Shown here: piece by piece, positions 7,544 to 15,904 of the stretch
Layout of the letters: each line of letters opens with the position of its first letter
How positions within the stretch are numbered: the stretch's first letter is position 1
Origin: Streptomyces yangpuensis
Lineage (GTDB): Bacteria > Actinomycetota > Actinomycetes > Streptomycetales > Streptomycetaceae
NCBI RefSeq assembly: GCF_001005295.1
Contig: NZ_LBMK01000002.1
Span: forward strand, 302,879-366,878
Direction of reading: 5' to 3'
DNA length: 64,000 bases
Notes under the pieces: generated by a model
What the model was told of the DNA's origin: nothing
The model's database searches: none
What the model saw: only the letters and a program-made list of their open reading frames with translations
Position numbers and translations under genes: made by a program

Positions 7544-8614
7544 GTGACAAGCGCGAGTTCCGGCCAACCGCCCGCGAAGACGGAGGTGCTGCCCGGTCGG
7601 ACCGGCCCGCTGGCGGTCCGCCGGCCCGTGGGGTCCGCTGGAGAGGTGAGCATCCTCCCCGGCGCCGGCTGGTGGGCCGGGCTCCCGCCGGCGGCGGGAG
7701 CCCCCGTCATGGCCACGGGCATCATCTCCGTCGCGCTGCACATGACGGGACATGAGACGTCGTCGCTGATCGCCCTGGTCATCGCCGTCGCCCTGTGGCT
7801 CGTCCTCGCCTTCGACTTCACGGCCCGGCTGGTGGGCGACCGCGGGCGGTTCCATGCCGAGGCCGACACCCCGGCCGCCCTGACGGCCGTCGCCGCCACC
7901 ACCGTCATCGGCACCCGCCTCTCCCTGCTCGGCCTGCAGACCACGGCCGCCGCCCTGCTCGCGCTGGCGGCGCTGCTCTGGCCGGGCCTGCTGTTCAACG
8001 TCCTCGCGCACTGGCGCAGGCGTATGCCCGGAGGCGCCTTCCTCGGCTGCGTGGCCACACAGGGGCTCGCCGTCCTCGCGGCGGTCCTCGCCGCCGCCGG
8101 CGGGCCGGCCTGGCTGGACCGGGCGGCGCTGGCCGCCTTCTGCCTCGGCCTGCTGCTGTACGTCGCCGCGTTCTTCAGGTTCGACCTGCGCGAGGTGGTC
8201 GGCGGTGCGGGCGACCACTGGGTGGCCGGCGGGGCCCTCTCCATCTCCGCCCTGGCCGGCTCCAAGCTCACGGCGTCACCCGTATGGCCGGGTTCGGCGC
8301 ACATGGCCCTGCGTACCGTCACACTCGTCACACTCGCCCTGTCCCTCGCCTGGTACGCCGTCCTCCTCACCGCCGAACTGCGCCACCCCCGGCCGCGTTA
8401 CGACATCCGGCGCTGGGCCACCGTCTTCCCCCTCGGCATGACGGCCACCGCCTGCCTCTCCGTCGCGGGCCCGGCCGGCATCGCCTGGCTGGTGCCGCTG
8501 GGGGAGATCCTGCTCTGGATCGCCGTGGCCGCCTGGCTGTTCACCGTCGCCGTACTGGCCACCTCCCTCGTGGCCGCCCGGCCCCCGGCCCGCCGGGAGA
8601 GCCCGCCGCGGTGA
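7544..8614 (+). CDS. TDT/TehA family membrane transporter
   Basis: 356-aa integral membrane protein of the tellurite-resistance/dicarboxylate transporter fold (SLAC1/TehA/Mae1), with about ten hydrophobic segments from residue 40 on. The first (WWAGLPPAAGAPVMATGIISVALHM) carries the P-x-x-x-MGTGI-like family opening. The substrate is probably an anion such as a carboxylate, sulfite or chloride and cannot be assigned. The first 35 residues are polar, so the true start may lie downstream of the GTG used here. The palindrome just before it suggests metal-responsive control. Confidence 0.85.
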   Translation: MTSASSGQPPAKTEVLPGRTGPLAVRRPVGSAGEVSILPGAGWWAGLPPAAGAPVMATGIISVALHMTGHETSSLIALVIAVALWLVLAFDFTARLVGDRGRFHAEADTPAALTAVAATTVIGTRLSLLGLQTTAAALLALAALLWPGLLFNVLAHWRRRMPGGAFLGCVATQGLAVLAAVLAAAGGPAWLDRAALAAFCLGLLLYVAAFFRFDLREVVGGAGDHWVAGGALSISALAGSKLTASPVWPGSAHMALRTVTLVTLALSLAWYAVLLTAELRHPRPRYDIRRWATVFPLGMTATACLSVAGPAGIAWLVPLGEILLWIAVAAWLFTVAVLATSLVAARPPARRESPPR

Positions 8615-8663
8615 CGGCGCCCTTCCTGTGGCGGGGCCGGGGCCCGGTCAGTAGGGTCCCGGC

Positions 8664-9098
8664 ATGGCGTACACGTTCCAGGTGACCATCGACTCGCCCG
8701 ACCCGCACCCGCTCGCCGACTGGTGGGCCGACGCCCTCGGCTGGGAAGTGGAACCCAGCGACGAGCAGTTCATCCGCGGCCTGATCGCCGCCGGGCACGC
8801 GACCGACGACGACACCACCACCCACCGCGGCACCCTCGTCTGGAAGGCGGGCGCGGCGATCCGCCACCCCGACGGCCTGGAAGGCGCTCCCCGCATCCTC
8901 TTCCAGCTCGTTCCCGAGGCCAAGACCGTCAAGAACCGGGTGCACCTCGACGTACGCACCGGTGACGACGACCCGAAGGAACTGGTCGAACGCCTCGTCG
9001 CCAAGGGCGCGAAACACCTCCACGAGGGCCGCCAGGGACCCAGCACGTGGACCACCCTCGCCGACCCCCAGGGAAACGAGCTCTGCGTCTCCCACTGA
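8664..9098 (+). CDS. VOC family protein (glyoxalase-like)
   Basis: 144-aa vicinal-oxygen-chelate domain of the actinobacterial glyoxalase-like type: YTFQVTIDSPDPHPLADWWADALGW at the start, FQLVPEAKTVKNRVHLDVRT in the middle and STWTTLADPQGNELCVSH at the end. The ligand is unknown. The start is supported by TAGGGT exactly 6 nt before the ATG with no Shine-Dalgarno sequence. The 3' side runs into a tandem repeat array. Confidence 0.9.
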   Translation: MAYTFQVTIDSPDPHPLADWWADALGWEVEPSDEQFIRGLIAAGHATDDDTTTHRGTLVWKAGAAIRHPDGLEGAPRILFQLVPEAKTVKNRVHLDVRTGDDDPKELVERLVAKGAKHLHEGRQGPSTWTTLADPQGNELCVSH

Positions 9099-9126
9099 GC
9101 GCCGCCGAGCCCCGGCGGGCCCCACC

Positions 9127-9273
9127 GAGCCCGCCGCCCCCGCGCGCCGGCCTTATCGAGCCCGCCGCCCCCGCGCGCCGGCCTTATCGAGCCCGCCGCC
9201 CCCGCGCGCCGGCCTTATCGAGCCCGCCGCCCCCGCGCGCCGGCCTTATCGAGCCCGCCGCCCCCGCGCGCTG
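9127..9273. repeat. 31-bp tandem repeat, five copies
   Basis: Units start at 9127, 9158, 9189, 9220 and 9251. Four are complete and identical (GAGCCCGCCGCCCCCGCGCG then CCGGCCTTATC); the last is truncated and ends in a G-to-T-varied form. There are no spacers, and the period is not a multiple of three, so it is not coding. The array fills the space between the VOC gene stop and the promoter of the next gene. Confidence 0.93.
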
Positions 9274-9301
9274 GCCCCCGGCACGCTCTACGCTTCCACG
9301 G

Positions 9302-9988
9302 GTGAACGTCATCCTCTTCGGCGCGACCGGGATGCTCGGCCGGGCCGTCCTGCGTGAGTGCCTGCGCGACGACTCGGTCACCGGCGTCCTGGCCATCGGC
9401 CGGTCACCGCTCGGCGTCACCCACCCCAAACTGCGCGAGCGGGTGCAGGACGACCCCTCCGACCTGGCCGCCGCCGGGGTCGACCCGGCCGCGTACGACG
9501 CCTGCTTCTTCTGCCTGGGCGTCTCCTCCGTCGGCATGACGGAGGAGGACTACCGGCGCGTCACCCACGACCTGACCCTCGCGGTGGCCCGGCCGCTCGC
9601 CGCCGCAAACCCCGGCATGACCTTCGTGTACGTCTCCGGGGAGGGCACGGACAGCACCGGACGGGGCCGCTCCATGTGGGCCCGCGTCAAGGGGCGGACC
9701 GAGAACGACCTGCTGGAACTCCCCTTCCGCGCCTACATGTTCCGTCCCGGCATCGTCCAGCCGGTGCGCGGCGTCCCCTCCAGGACCCGGCTCTACCGCG
9801 TCCTCTACGCCGTCACCGCACCGCTGGTTCCGCTGCTGCGGCGGTTCGCCCCGGACCTCGTCATCACCTCCGAGGCCTTCGGCCGCGCCATGATCGCCGT
9901 CGCCACTCCCGGCACCGAGGTCCCCGGCCACATCCTGCGGCCCGCGGACATCAACCGCCTGGGAGGTGCCCCGACCAGGAGGAATTGA
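9302..9988 (+). CDS. NAD(P)-binding epimerase-like protein
   Basis: 228-aa Rossmann-fold protein of the atypical SDR/NmrA-like group. It opens with the dinucleotide-binding motif ILFGATGMLG, has VYVSGEGTDSTGRGRSMWARVKGRTE (Ser and Lys in active-site-like positions, Tyr not obvious) and a FRPGIVQP segment typical of uncharacterised oxidoreductases near 220 aa. The start is GTG 9302, preceded by TACGCT with 7 nt spacing, so a leaderless transcript is likely. The substrate is unknown. Confidence 0.87.
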   Translation: MNVILFGATGMLGRAVLRECLRDDSVTGVLAIGRSPLGVTHPKLRERVQDDPSDLAAAGVDPAAYDACFFCLGVSSVGMTEEDYRRVTHDLTLAVARPLAAANPGMTFVYVSGEGTDSTGRGRSMWARVKGRTENDLLELPFRAYMFRPGIVQPVRGVPSRTRLYRVLYAVTAPLVPLLRRFAPDLVITSEAFGRAMIAVATPGTEVPGHILRPADINRLGGAPTRRN

Positions 9989-10045
9989 CTACCGAGCACG
10001 CCCTCCCGCAGGCGAGAATGAGCCATCTCAAACCGGGAGGACCCC

Positions 10046-12337
10046 ATGAGCCAGGAGACCCTGACTCTGCATGACCTGCTGCCCGCACAGGCGCTGGCGG
10101 ACTCGATCGACGCCGGGTACGTGACCCGCAAGTCGCACCCAGAGCTGCCGCTGTCCATCTACACCTACACTCGGACGGCCCAGTACGAGCGCGTCTGGAA
10201 CCAGGTCACCACGCGCTGCCGCGGACTCGTCGCCGACGACGAGACCGGCGCGATCGTCGCCCTGCCGCTGCCGAAGTTCTTCAACGTCGGCGAGCACGAG
10301 TCGGGACAGCCGTACGCCCCGGCCCTCCCCGACGAGCCGTTCGAGGTCTACGACAAGGTCGACGGCAGCCTCGCGATCGTCTTCCACTACGCGGGCCGCT
10401 GGCGGGTCGCCTCCAAGGGCTCGTTCATCAGCGCCCAGGCCCTCTGGGCACAGCGCCGGCTCGACGGCGCGGACACCTCGGCCCTGCACCCGGGCACCAC
10501 CTACCTCGCGGAGATCCTGTACCCGCAGAACCGCATCGTCGTCGACTACGGCGACCGGCGCGACCTCGTGCTCCTCGCGGCCTTCGGCCCGGACGGCACC
10601 GAGGTCCCGCTCGCCGAGGCCGCGCCCCACTGGGAGGGCATCGGTTCCGTCGTCACGGTGTGGCCCGCCATGCCCCTCGGTGAACTGCTCGCGCTGGCCG
10701 AGTCCAACACCCTGCCCGGCGGTTCCGCCGCGAGCGGCATGGACGCCGAGGGCTTCGTCCTGCGCTTCGCCTCGGGCGTGCGCGCCAAGGCCAAGCTGTC
10801 CGAATACGTACGGCTCCACAAGGTCCTCACCGGTGTGACCGCGCGGGACATCTGGCGCGGTCACGGCGTCCAGCGCTTCGCCGGCCTGCCCGCCAAGCAG
10901 CTCGCGCAGGGCCTGAACTGCACCGTCGCCGACATCGAGGCGTCCGGCGGAAAGCCGCTGGACGCCCTGCTGGAGCAGGTGCCCGACGAGTTCGACCACT
11001 GGGTGCGCGAGGTCATCGCCGGCCTGGAGGAGGCGGCGGCCCGCCACGAGCGCGCGATCGACGAGGCCTACGCGGGCCTCACGCACCTGACCGACGACCG
11101 GGGAGCCTTCGCCCGGGCGGTCGCGCAGCTGCCCGACCGCACCGTCCGGCCCGCGATGTTCATGCGGCTCGACGGCCGGTCGACCGAGCTCACGACCTGG
11201 CGCCAGGTGCGGCCGGAGGCCGCCGACCCGTACATCGCCGACGAGGAGAACGGGACCGTGACCGAGGAGAACCGGACCGCGCCGCCCGCGCCCGCGCGGG
11301 AACGGACGACGCCTGCCGCGGCGCCCACCCGCGCGCCGGAGGCGGCGCCGCGGATCCCGGCGCCGACGGCCGACCGGCCCGAGCGCCCCGCGGAGCGGGA
11401 GGCCCGGCTGCCCGTCGTCCACGTCATGACGGGTCTGCCCGCATCGGGCAAGACGACGGCCGCGCGCGCCCTCCAGGCCGAGGCCGGCGGCCGCATGCGG
11501 CGCGTCAACCTCGACGACCTGCGGGCCATGCTCGACCTGCCGGACCCGGAGCGGGGCCGCAGCTTCGCCCACGAGCAGACCGTGCTGGCCGTCCAGGACG
11601 CGGCCGTCCGCGCGGCCGTCGACGACGGTTTCGACGTGGTCGTCGACAACACGCACCTGACCAAGAACATCCCGAAGCGGCTCAAGGCGGCGGTCGGCGG
11701 CCTCGCGACCTTCGTCGTGCACGACTTCACCGACGTCCCGCTGGAGGAGTGCCTGCGCCGGGACGCCGCCCGCGACCGCCAGGTCGGCGAGGAGATCATC
11801 CGGATCCTGGCCGAGAAGCACCGCAACGTCCGCAAGGGCGGCTGGCGGCTGACGTCGGAGTGGATGAACGGCTCCGGTGCGGTGGCCGCACCGCCTGTCA
11901 CGGCCTACGTGCCCGACCCGGCGCTGCCGGCGGCGGTGATGTGCGACATCGACGGCACGCTCGCCCTGACCGGCGACCGGGGTCCGTACGACTTCACGCG
12001 GTGCGAGCTCGACCTGCTCAACGAGCCCGTACGGCACGCCCTGGACGTCTTCCGGCGCGCGGACGGCGACACGATCGTGCTGCTGTCGGGCCGCAGCGAG
12101 GAGTACCGGCCGCAGACCGAGGCATGGCTGCGCCGGCACCGGGTGCCGTACGACGAGCTGTGGATGCGCGCGGCGGGTGACACGCGCCGCGACGACGTGG
12201 TCAAGGCCGAGCTGTTCGACGCGCATGTGCGCCACCGCTACGCGGTGCGGGTGTCGCTCGACGACAGGGACCGGGTCGTCGCGATCTGGCGCCGCATGGG
12301 CCTGCCCACCTGGCAGGTCAACTACGGCGACTTCTAG
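10046..12337 (+). CDS. RNA ligase / polynucleotide kinase-phosphatase fusion
   Basis: 763-aa single-chain RNA end-healing and sealing enzyme. Residues 1-380 are a T4 Rnl1-like ATP-dependent RNA ligase: the adenylation motif KVDG with nucleotide-accepting Lys104, motif IV EGFVLRF (near 236) and motif V KAKLSEY (near 248). After an Ala/Pro linker comes a P-loop kinase domain (GLPASGKTT, near 462-470; VVVDNTHLT) for 5'-OH phosphorylation. The C-terminal HAD-type phosphatase (CDIDGTLALTGDRGPYD, near 633-650) matches the 3'-phosphatase half of T4 Pnkp. GGGAGG precedes the ATG. The TAG stop lies inside the left end of a MITE-like element, and a NYN nuclease gene follows. Confidence 0.93.
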   Translation: MSQETLTLHDLLPAQALADSIDAGYVTRKSHPELPLSIYTYTRTAQYERVWNQVTTRCRGLVADDETGAIVALPLPKFFNVGEHESGQPYAPALPDEPFEVYDKVDGSLAIVFHYAGRWRVASKGSFISAQALWAQRRLDGADTSALHPGTTYLAEILYPQNRIVVDYGDRRDLVLLAAFGPDGTEVPLAEAAPHWEGIGSVVTVWPAMPLGELLALAESNTLPGGSAASGMDAEGFVLRFASGVRAKAKLSEYVRLHKVLTGVTARDIWRGHGVQRFAGLPAKQLAQGLNCTVADIEASGGKPLDALLEQVPDEFDHWVREVIAGLEEAAARHERAIDEAYAGLTHLTDDRGAFARAVAQLPDRTVRPAMFMRLDGRSTELTTWRQVRPEAADPYIADEENGTVTEENRTAPPAPARERTTPAAAPTRAPEAAPRIPAPTADRPERPAEREARLPVVHVMTGLPASGKTTAARALQAEAGGRMRRVNLDDLRAMLDLPDPERGRSFAHEQTVLAVQDAAVRAAVDDGFDVVVDNTHLTKNIPKRLKAAVGGLATFVVHDFTDVPLEECLRRDAARDRQVGEEIIRILAEKHRNVRKGGWRLTSEWMNGSGAVAAPPVTAYVPDPALPAAVMCDIDGTLALTGDRGPYDFTRCELDLLNEPVRHALDVFRRADGDTIVLLSGRSEEYRPQTEAWLRRHRVPYDELWMRAAGDTRRDDVVKAELFDAHVRHRYAVRVSLDDRDRVVAIWRRMGLPTWQVNYGDF

Positions 12338-12499
12338 TGCTGTGACCGGAAAGGTTCACCGGGGCACGGCGCTCGGCACGGCACCTCGCCGCGTTGTCGG
12401 ACCACGCAAGTACGTCCAGTACGAGACGTGGCCCTCCGCCTTGCGATGCACCGCACCGGACACCGCGACCCGGCAAACCTTTCCGGTCACAGCACTAGA
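12333..12499. mobile_element. MITE-like element, 24-bp terminal inverted repeats
   Basis: Perfect 24-bp inverted ends (12333-12356 and 12476-12499; outer part TCTAGTGCTGTGACCGGAAA), with the match resuming for five bases after a 2-nt mismatch. The 167-bp element has no coding capacity. Its left end contains the TAG stop of the RNA ligase fusion. Its right end supplies TAGA of the TAGAGT -10 box of the NYN gene. I see no clear target-site duplication. Confidence 0.75.
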
Positions 12500-12507
12500 G
12501 TGCCCGT

Positions 12508-12930
12508 GTGAGCAACGTCCTGATCGTCGACGCCGCGAATGTCGTCGGGTCGGTGCCGGACGGCTGGTGGCGCGACCGGCGCGGCGCGGCCGAACGGCTC
12601 CGCGACCGGCTGGCCTCCCGGGAGGGATCCCAGGAGGCCGGCCGGGAGGACGACGAGGAGATCATCCTGGTCGTCGAAGGCGCCGCCCGGGGTGTCGCCT
12701 CCGTGCCCGGCGTACGGGTCGAGGCGGCGCCCGGCAGCGGTGACGACCTGATCGTGGAGCTGGCCGCGGCCCGGGCCGCGGCCGGCTGCTCCGTGGTCGT
12801 GGTCACGGCCGACCGCGAACTGCGGGAACGCGTCCGGGCGCACGGTGCGCGGTGCGTGGGACCGCGTACCGTACGCCCGGTGGACGGACCGGGGGTCAGC
12901 GGCAGTACTTCACCTCGGAGAGGTTCTTGA
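12508..12930 (+). CDS. NYN/PIN-like nuclease (YacP type)
   Basis: 140-aa NYN-domain protein: the N-terminal strand with acidic residue (VLIVDAANVVGSVPDGWWRDRRGAAERL), a central GSGDDLIVELAAARA and VVVVTADRELRERVRAHGARCVGP give the conserved Asp set of the metal-dependent PIN/NYN nuclease fold, similar to YacP/Rae1-type ribonucleases. GTG start with TAGAGT 6 nt upstream, so a leaderless transcript is likely. Its position after an RNA-repair enzyme suggests RNA cleavage linked to repair (inference). The 3' end overlaps the convergent gene by 35 bp. Confidence 0.85.
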   Translation: MSNVLIVDAANVVGSVPDGWWRDRRGAAERLRDRLASREGSQEAGREDDEEIILVVEGAARGVASVPGVRVEAAPGSGDDLIVELAAARAAAGCSVVVVTADRELRERVRAHGARCVGPRTVRPVDGPGVSGSTSPRRGS

Positions 12931-13375
12931 CGTAGCGGGCGGAGACCCAGCGCTCCTTCTCGTATGCCTTCGCGCGGTTGGGGTCCTGGCGGTCCTGGCG
13001 GTCCTCACGCTCCTCGCGGCCGGAACCGTTCTCCCAGTCCTCGCGGTCCTCGTGCAGGCGGTACCAGACACGGTTCCCGTCGACCTTCTGGCCGTACTTC
13101 TTGCACTCGATCTCGACCTTGCTGTTCGGCTGTACGTGGCCGATGGCACGGGACTCGGTGGTCGGCTTGCTGCGGACCTTCAGCGGGCCCTTGGAGACGA
13201 CCTTGCCGGTGGCGTACTTGTCGTACGGGTACTGGCCGGGCTGCGCGGACGCGGGCACCTCGCCGACGATGATCTCCCGCGGGCCCTCGTCCGCGACGGC
13301 GGCGCCCACCCCGACCAGACCGAGAACCAGGCTTCCGGTGGCGAGAGCGAGGATGGTTCTGGTGGGCATCAGCAT
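12896..13375 (-). CDS. Secreted SH3-like domain protein
   Basis: 159-aa exported protein. Signal peptide at residues 1-28 (PTRTILALATGSLVLGLVGVGAAVA), then a bacterial SH3 domain (about 55-159: GPLKVRSKPTTESRAIGHVQPNSKVEIECKK, RVWYRLHED, RWVSARYVKNL) interrupted by a highly charged Glu/Arg/Asp insertion (DREDWENGSGREEREDRQDRQD). Bacterial SH3 domains usually bind peptidoglycan or peptides. AGAGGAG lies 7 nt before the ATG. Confidence 0.88.
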   Translation of the reverse strand: MLMPTRTILALATGSLVLGLVGVGAAVADEGPREIIVGEVPASAQPGQYPYDKYATGKVVSKGPLKVRSKPTTESRAIGHVQPNSKVEIECKKYGQKVDGNRVWYRLHEDREDWENGSGREEREDRQDRQDPNRAKAYEKERWVSARYVKNLSEVKYCR

Positions 13376-13623
13376 GAGCCGACTCCTCTGTGAAGACGTC
13401 CGACCGGCCGCGGCACGCGGCGCGGAATGGCAACGGGCGGTTGCCACGGACGACTATGACGAGGCTGCACCCCACAACCCCGGTGCCCCACCGGCGGTTA
13501 GCCCGATATGACCAATCTGTCCACCGGAGCGCAGCCCGCCCCGCGCGGCGGCAGGCCGGCCGGATGAGCCGGATGCGGGGTTCCCGGATGCGGTGGGGGG
13601 CGGGCGGGGCAAGAGTGGGTGCC

Positions 13624-13998
13624 ATGGGTATCGATGACTACGGCGGTGGAGCGGGCGCGCACGAGAGCGGCGTCCTCGTCGTGACGACCAACGACGTCCC
13701 CGGCTACCGCGTCGAGCGGGTGATCGGCGAGGTCTTCGGCCTCACCGTGCGCTCCCGCCATCTGGGAAGCCAGATCGGCGCCGGACTCAAGTCGATGATC
13801 GGCGGCGAGCTGAAGGGCCTCACCAAGACCCTGGTCCAGACCCGCAACCAGGCCATGGACCGGCTCGTCGAGCAGGCGAAGGCACGCGGCGCGAACGCCG
13901 TGCTGATGATGCGGTTCGACGTCACCGACGCCGCCGACGTCGGGACCGAGGTGTGCGCCTACGGGACGGCCGTCGTCCTCGTCCCCGCCTCCGGCTGA
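13624..13998 (+). CDS. YbjQ/UPF0145 family protein
   Basis: 124-aa protein of the YbjQ family, a pentameric beta-alpha fold whose role is unknown. Signatures: VVTTNDVPGYRVERVIGEVFGLTVRSRH and LVQTRNQAMDRLVEQAKARGANAVLMMRFD. The family's usual start (about 105 aa) is extended here by a 15-residue Gly/Asp-rich lead. AAGAGT lies 7 nt before the ATG, a degenerate leaderless pattern. Confidence 0.9.
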   Translation: MGIDDYGGGAGAHESGVLVVTTNDVPGYRVERVIGEVFGLTVRSRHLGSQIGAGLKSMIGGELKGLTKTLVQTRNQAMDRLVEQAKARGANAVLMMRFDVTDAADVGTEVCAYGTAVVLVPASG

Positions 13999-14043
13999 CC
14001 GCGCTTGTACGGTGGTTCCTCCGACGACGACGGGGGAGGCCCG

Positions 14044-14673
14044 ATGAGCCGACGCAAGTCAGCGGCAGAGGTGTTCGACGCACTGGGGGAGCGCTACGAG
14101 GAGGCGTTCGGCAAGGTGCCGGGCCAGATCGAGGCCCTCGACTGGCTCACCGCCCGGCTGCCCGCCGGAGCCCGCGTCCTGGACGTGGGCAGCGGCACCG
14201 GACGGCCCACCGCCGAGACCCTGGTCCGGGCCGGCTGCGACGTGACCGGCATCGATGTCTCGGCGGCCATGGTCGCCCTGGCCCGCGCCCGGGTCCCGGG
14301 CGCCCGCTTCGAACAGGCCGACGTGCGCACCTACACGCCCCCGCCCGGCGGTTTCGACGCCGTGTGCTCCTTCTTCCCGCTGCTGGTCATGGACCAGCCG
14401 GAGGTCGCCGCGGCCCTCGACCGGATGGCCTCGTGGACGGCACCCGGCGGGTACTTCGTGATGGCCACGGTGCCCGGGGACATCCGGGGCCTGGACATCG
14501 AGTGGATGGGGCACGCGGTCACGGTCAGCAGCCTCTCCACGGAGGACCACCTGGCCCGGCTCGCCGACCGGGGCCTGGAGGTACTGCACCACCACACCGC
14601 GACGTTCCGGCCCGCCGACGACCTGGCGGGCCCCGAGGAACACCTGTTCTGCTACGCCCGCCGCAGGCCCTGA
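14044..14673 (+). CDS. SAM-dependent methyltransferase
   Basis: 209-aa class I methyltransferase. Motif I is RVLDVGSGTGRPTAETL (about residues 43-59), the acidic residue ending strand 2 is in VTGIDVSAAMV, and motif II/III regions are FEQADVRTYTPPPGGFDAVCSFF and TAPGGYFVMATVP. The substrate is unknown. GGGGGAGG lies about 7 nt before the ATG. Monocistronic between unlike neighbours. Confidence 0.92.
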   Translation: MSRRKSAAEVFDALGERYEEAFGKVPGQIEALDWLTARLPAGARVLDVGSGTGRPTAETLVRAGCDVTGIDVSAAMVALARARVPGARFEQADVRTYTPPPGGFDAVCSFFPLLVMDQPEVAAALDRMASWTAPGGYFVMATVPGDIRGLDIEWMGHAVTVSSLSTEDHLARLADRGLEVLHHHTATFRPADDLAGPEEHLFCYARRRP

Positions 14674-14731
14674 CCGGTGCGCGCCGGCGGGGGAGGGGGC
14701 ACGACACCCCCTGCCCCGCCGGCGCCGGAGA

Positions 14732-15133
14732 TCAGCAGCTGCGCCACTCCACCGACGCGTCCCCGTTGAAGTACTTGCCGGGGTCCGCCGAGACGTCGAT
14801 CCGCAGGGTGGTGCCGGCCGGGCCGACACTCGGGCTGGACTTGTGGCCGCCCTTCGCGTAGTAGAACTTGATGAACGGGCACCGGCCGTCGGCCTTCGCG
14901 TCGTAGATGTTCCCGGTGGCCCGCGCGCCGTCACAGATCTCGCCGCTGCCGCCGCCCTCGCCGCGCCACTCCCGCCAGGGCGTGCACCCCAGAGCGCTGC
15001 TGTCGCCGCCGGCTGCGGCCGGTGCGGGGGCGGCCGGTGCCGGGGCGGCCGCGATCGCGACCGCGGACAGTCCGAGGGCGAGTGTCGCCAGTGCGCGGCC
15101 GACGAGGCGACCGCCGGTCTTCATGCTGTTCAT
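14732..15133 (-). CDS. Small secreted protein
   Basis: 133-aa exported protein: a signal peptide to about residue 35 (LATLALGLSAVAIAAAPAPA) and a mature part with Cys at ALGCTP, GEICDG, GRCPF and the last residue. The mature region is polar and beta-like (TLRIDVSADPGKYFNGDASVEW). No family recognised. Met1 at 15133 or Met4 at 15124 could start translation. It is divergent from the LAXTG operon and may share its control region. Confidence 0.82.
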   Translation of the reverse strand: MNSMKTGGRLVGRALATLALGLSAVAIAAAPAPAAPAPAAAGGDSSALGCTPWREWRGEGGGSGEICDGARATGNIYDAKADGRCPFIKFYYAKGGHKSSPSVGPAGTTLRIDVSADPGKYFNGDASVEWRSC

Positions 15134-15443
15134 GCCGGTCAACGTGTCTCCCGATGAGTGGATTTCGAACGCCCGGGACCGGTCGAGCGCCGGCCGGGCG
15201 GCGGAGGCTGGGCCTCCTGAGGCGGTCACCACCCTGTCCGGGGGAGCCATTGTCCGGACCGGGGGCGAACGGGAGCCGCAGGCCGGCCCGGGCGGAGAAG
15301 GCGGACAACACCGGTTGTCCGCGGACAAAGATCCGGCAGGCGGAAAATTCTTCGGGAACCGCGGCAACCTCCCGCGGGGTCGCGCGTCGTGCGGGGGTGA
15401 AGGGGCGCAGTCCCGCACCCCGACCAGACCGTGGAGAACCACC
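15134..15443. promoter_or_regulatory. Divergent control region with TTGTCCG repeats
   Basis: TTGTCCG occurs at 15250 and 15315, and its complement CGGACAA at 15302 and 15322. This gives the perfect 14-bp palindrome TTGTCCGCGGACAA (15315-15328) and a second inverted repeat GCGGACAAC-ACCG-GTTGTCCGC (15301-15322). A GGAAC (15355) followed after 19 nt by GTC resembles, with long spacing, a SigE-class ECF promoter. Confidence 0.45.
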
Positions 15444-15896
15444 GTGAAGAAGTTGAAGCGTGTCCCCCTGGCCGTCCGCCGCACGGCCGTCGCCGCTGCC
15501 GCCGCCGGGGCGGCTGTCGCCCTGGCCGGCCCGGCCCAGGCCGCGGGCGGCGGCTCGGCCGCCCCCTCCCCGTCGGTCAGCGTCCCGGCGAGCGCCTCCC
15601 CCGGCCAGGGCGGCCCCCGGCCCTCCGCCTCGGTCAGCACCCCGCCGACCGGCAAGGACGCGAACAGCGCGTCGCCCAGCGCCGCCCCCAGCGCCTCCCC
15701 GAGCAGCGCGGGCGGCGGTACCGCGCCCAGCGCGTCGCCCTCGTCGCCCGCCGTGGCACCCGCCGCGGGCGAAGCGGCCGAGCTCGCGCATACTGGCTCC
15801 TCGGCGACGACCGTCGCGATGGGGGCGGGGGCCACCGCTCTGATCCTCGCCGGCGCCGGAGCCCTCTACGCCGTGCGGCGCCGCGCGAACAGCTGA
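15444..15896 (+). CDS. LAXTG cell-wall-anchored protein
   Basis: 150-aa protein with a signal peptide (to about residue 32, ending AGPAQAA), a Ser/Pro/Ala-rich low-complexity stalk, and a C-terminal sorting signal: LAHTG near residue 114, a hydrophobic segment (VAMGAGATALILAGAGALYAV) and the basic tail RRRANS. LAXTG is the class E sortase recognition motif of streptomycetes, so the product should be covalently linked to peptidoglycan. GTG start. The stop is followed after 8 nt by the ECF sigma factor gene, whose ribosome site overlaps this stop. Confidence 0.9.
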   Translation: MKKLKRVPLAVRRTAVAAAAAGAAVALAGPAQAAGGGSAAPSPSVSVPASASPGQGGPRPSASVSTPPTGKDANSASPSAAPSASPSSAGGGTAPSASPSSPAVAPAAGEAAELAHTGSSATTVAMGAGATALILAGAGALYAVRRRANS

Positions 15897-15904
15897 GGAA
15901 CCCC

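Noticed and set aside
9127..9273. CRISPR array
   Set aside because: The 31-bp repeats are head to tail without spacers and there are no cas genes.
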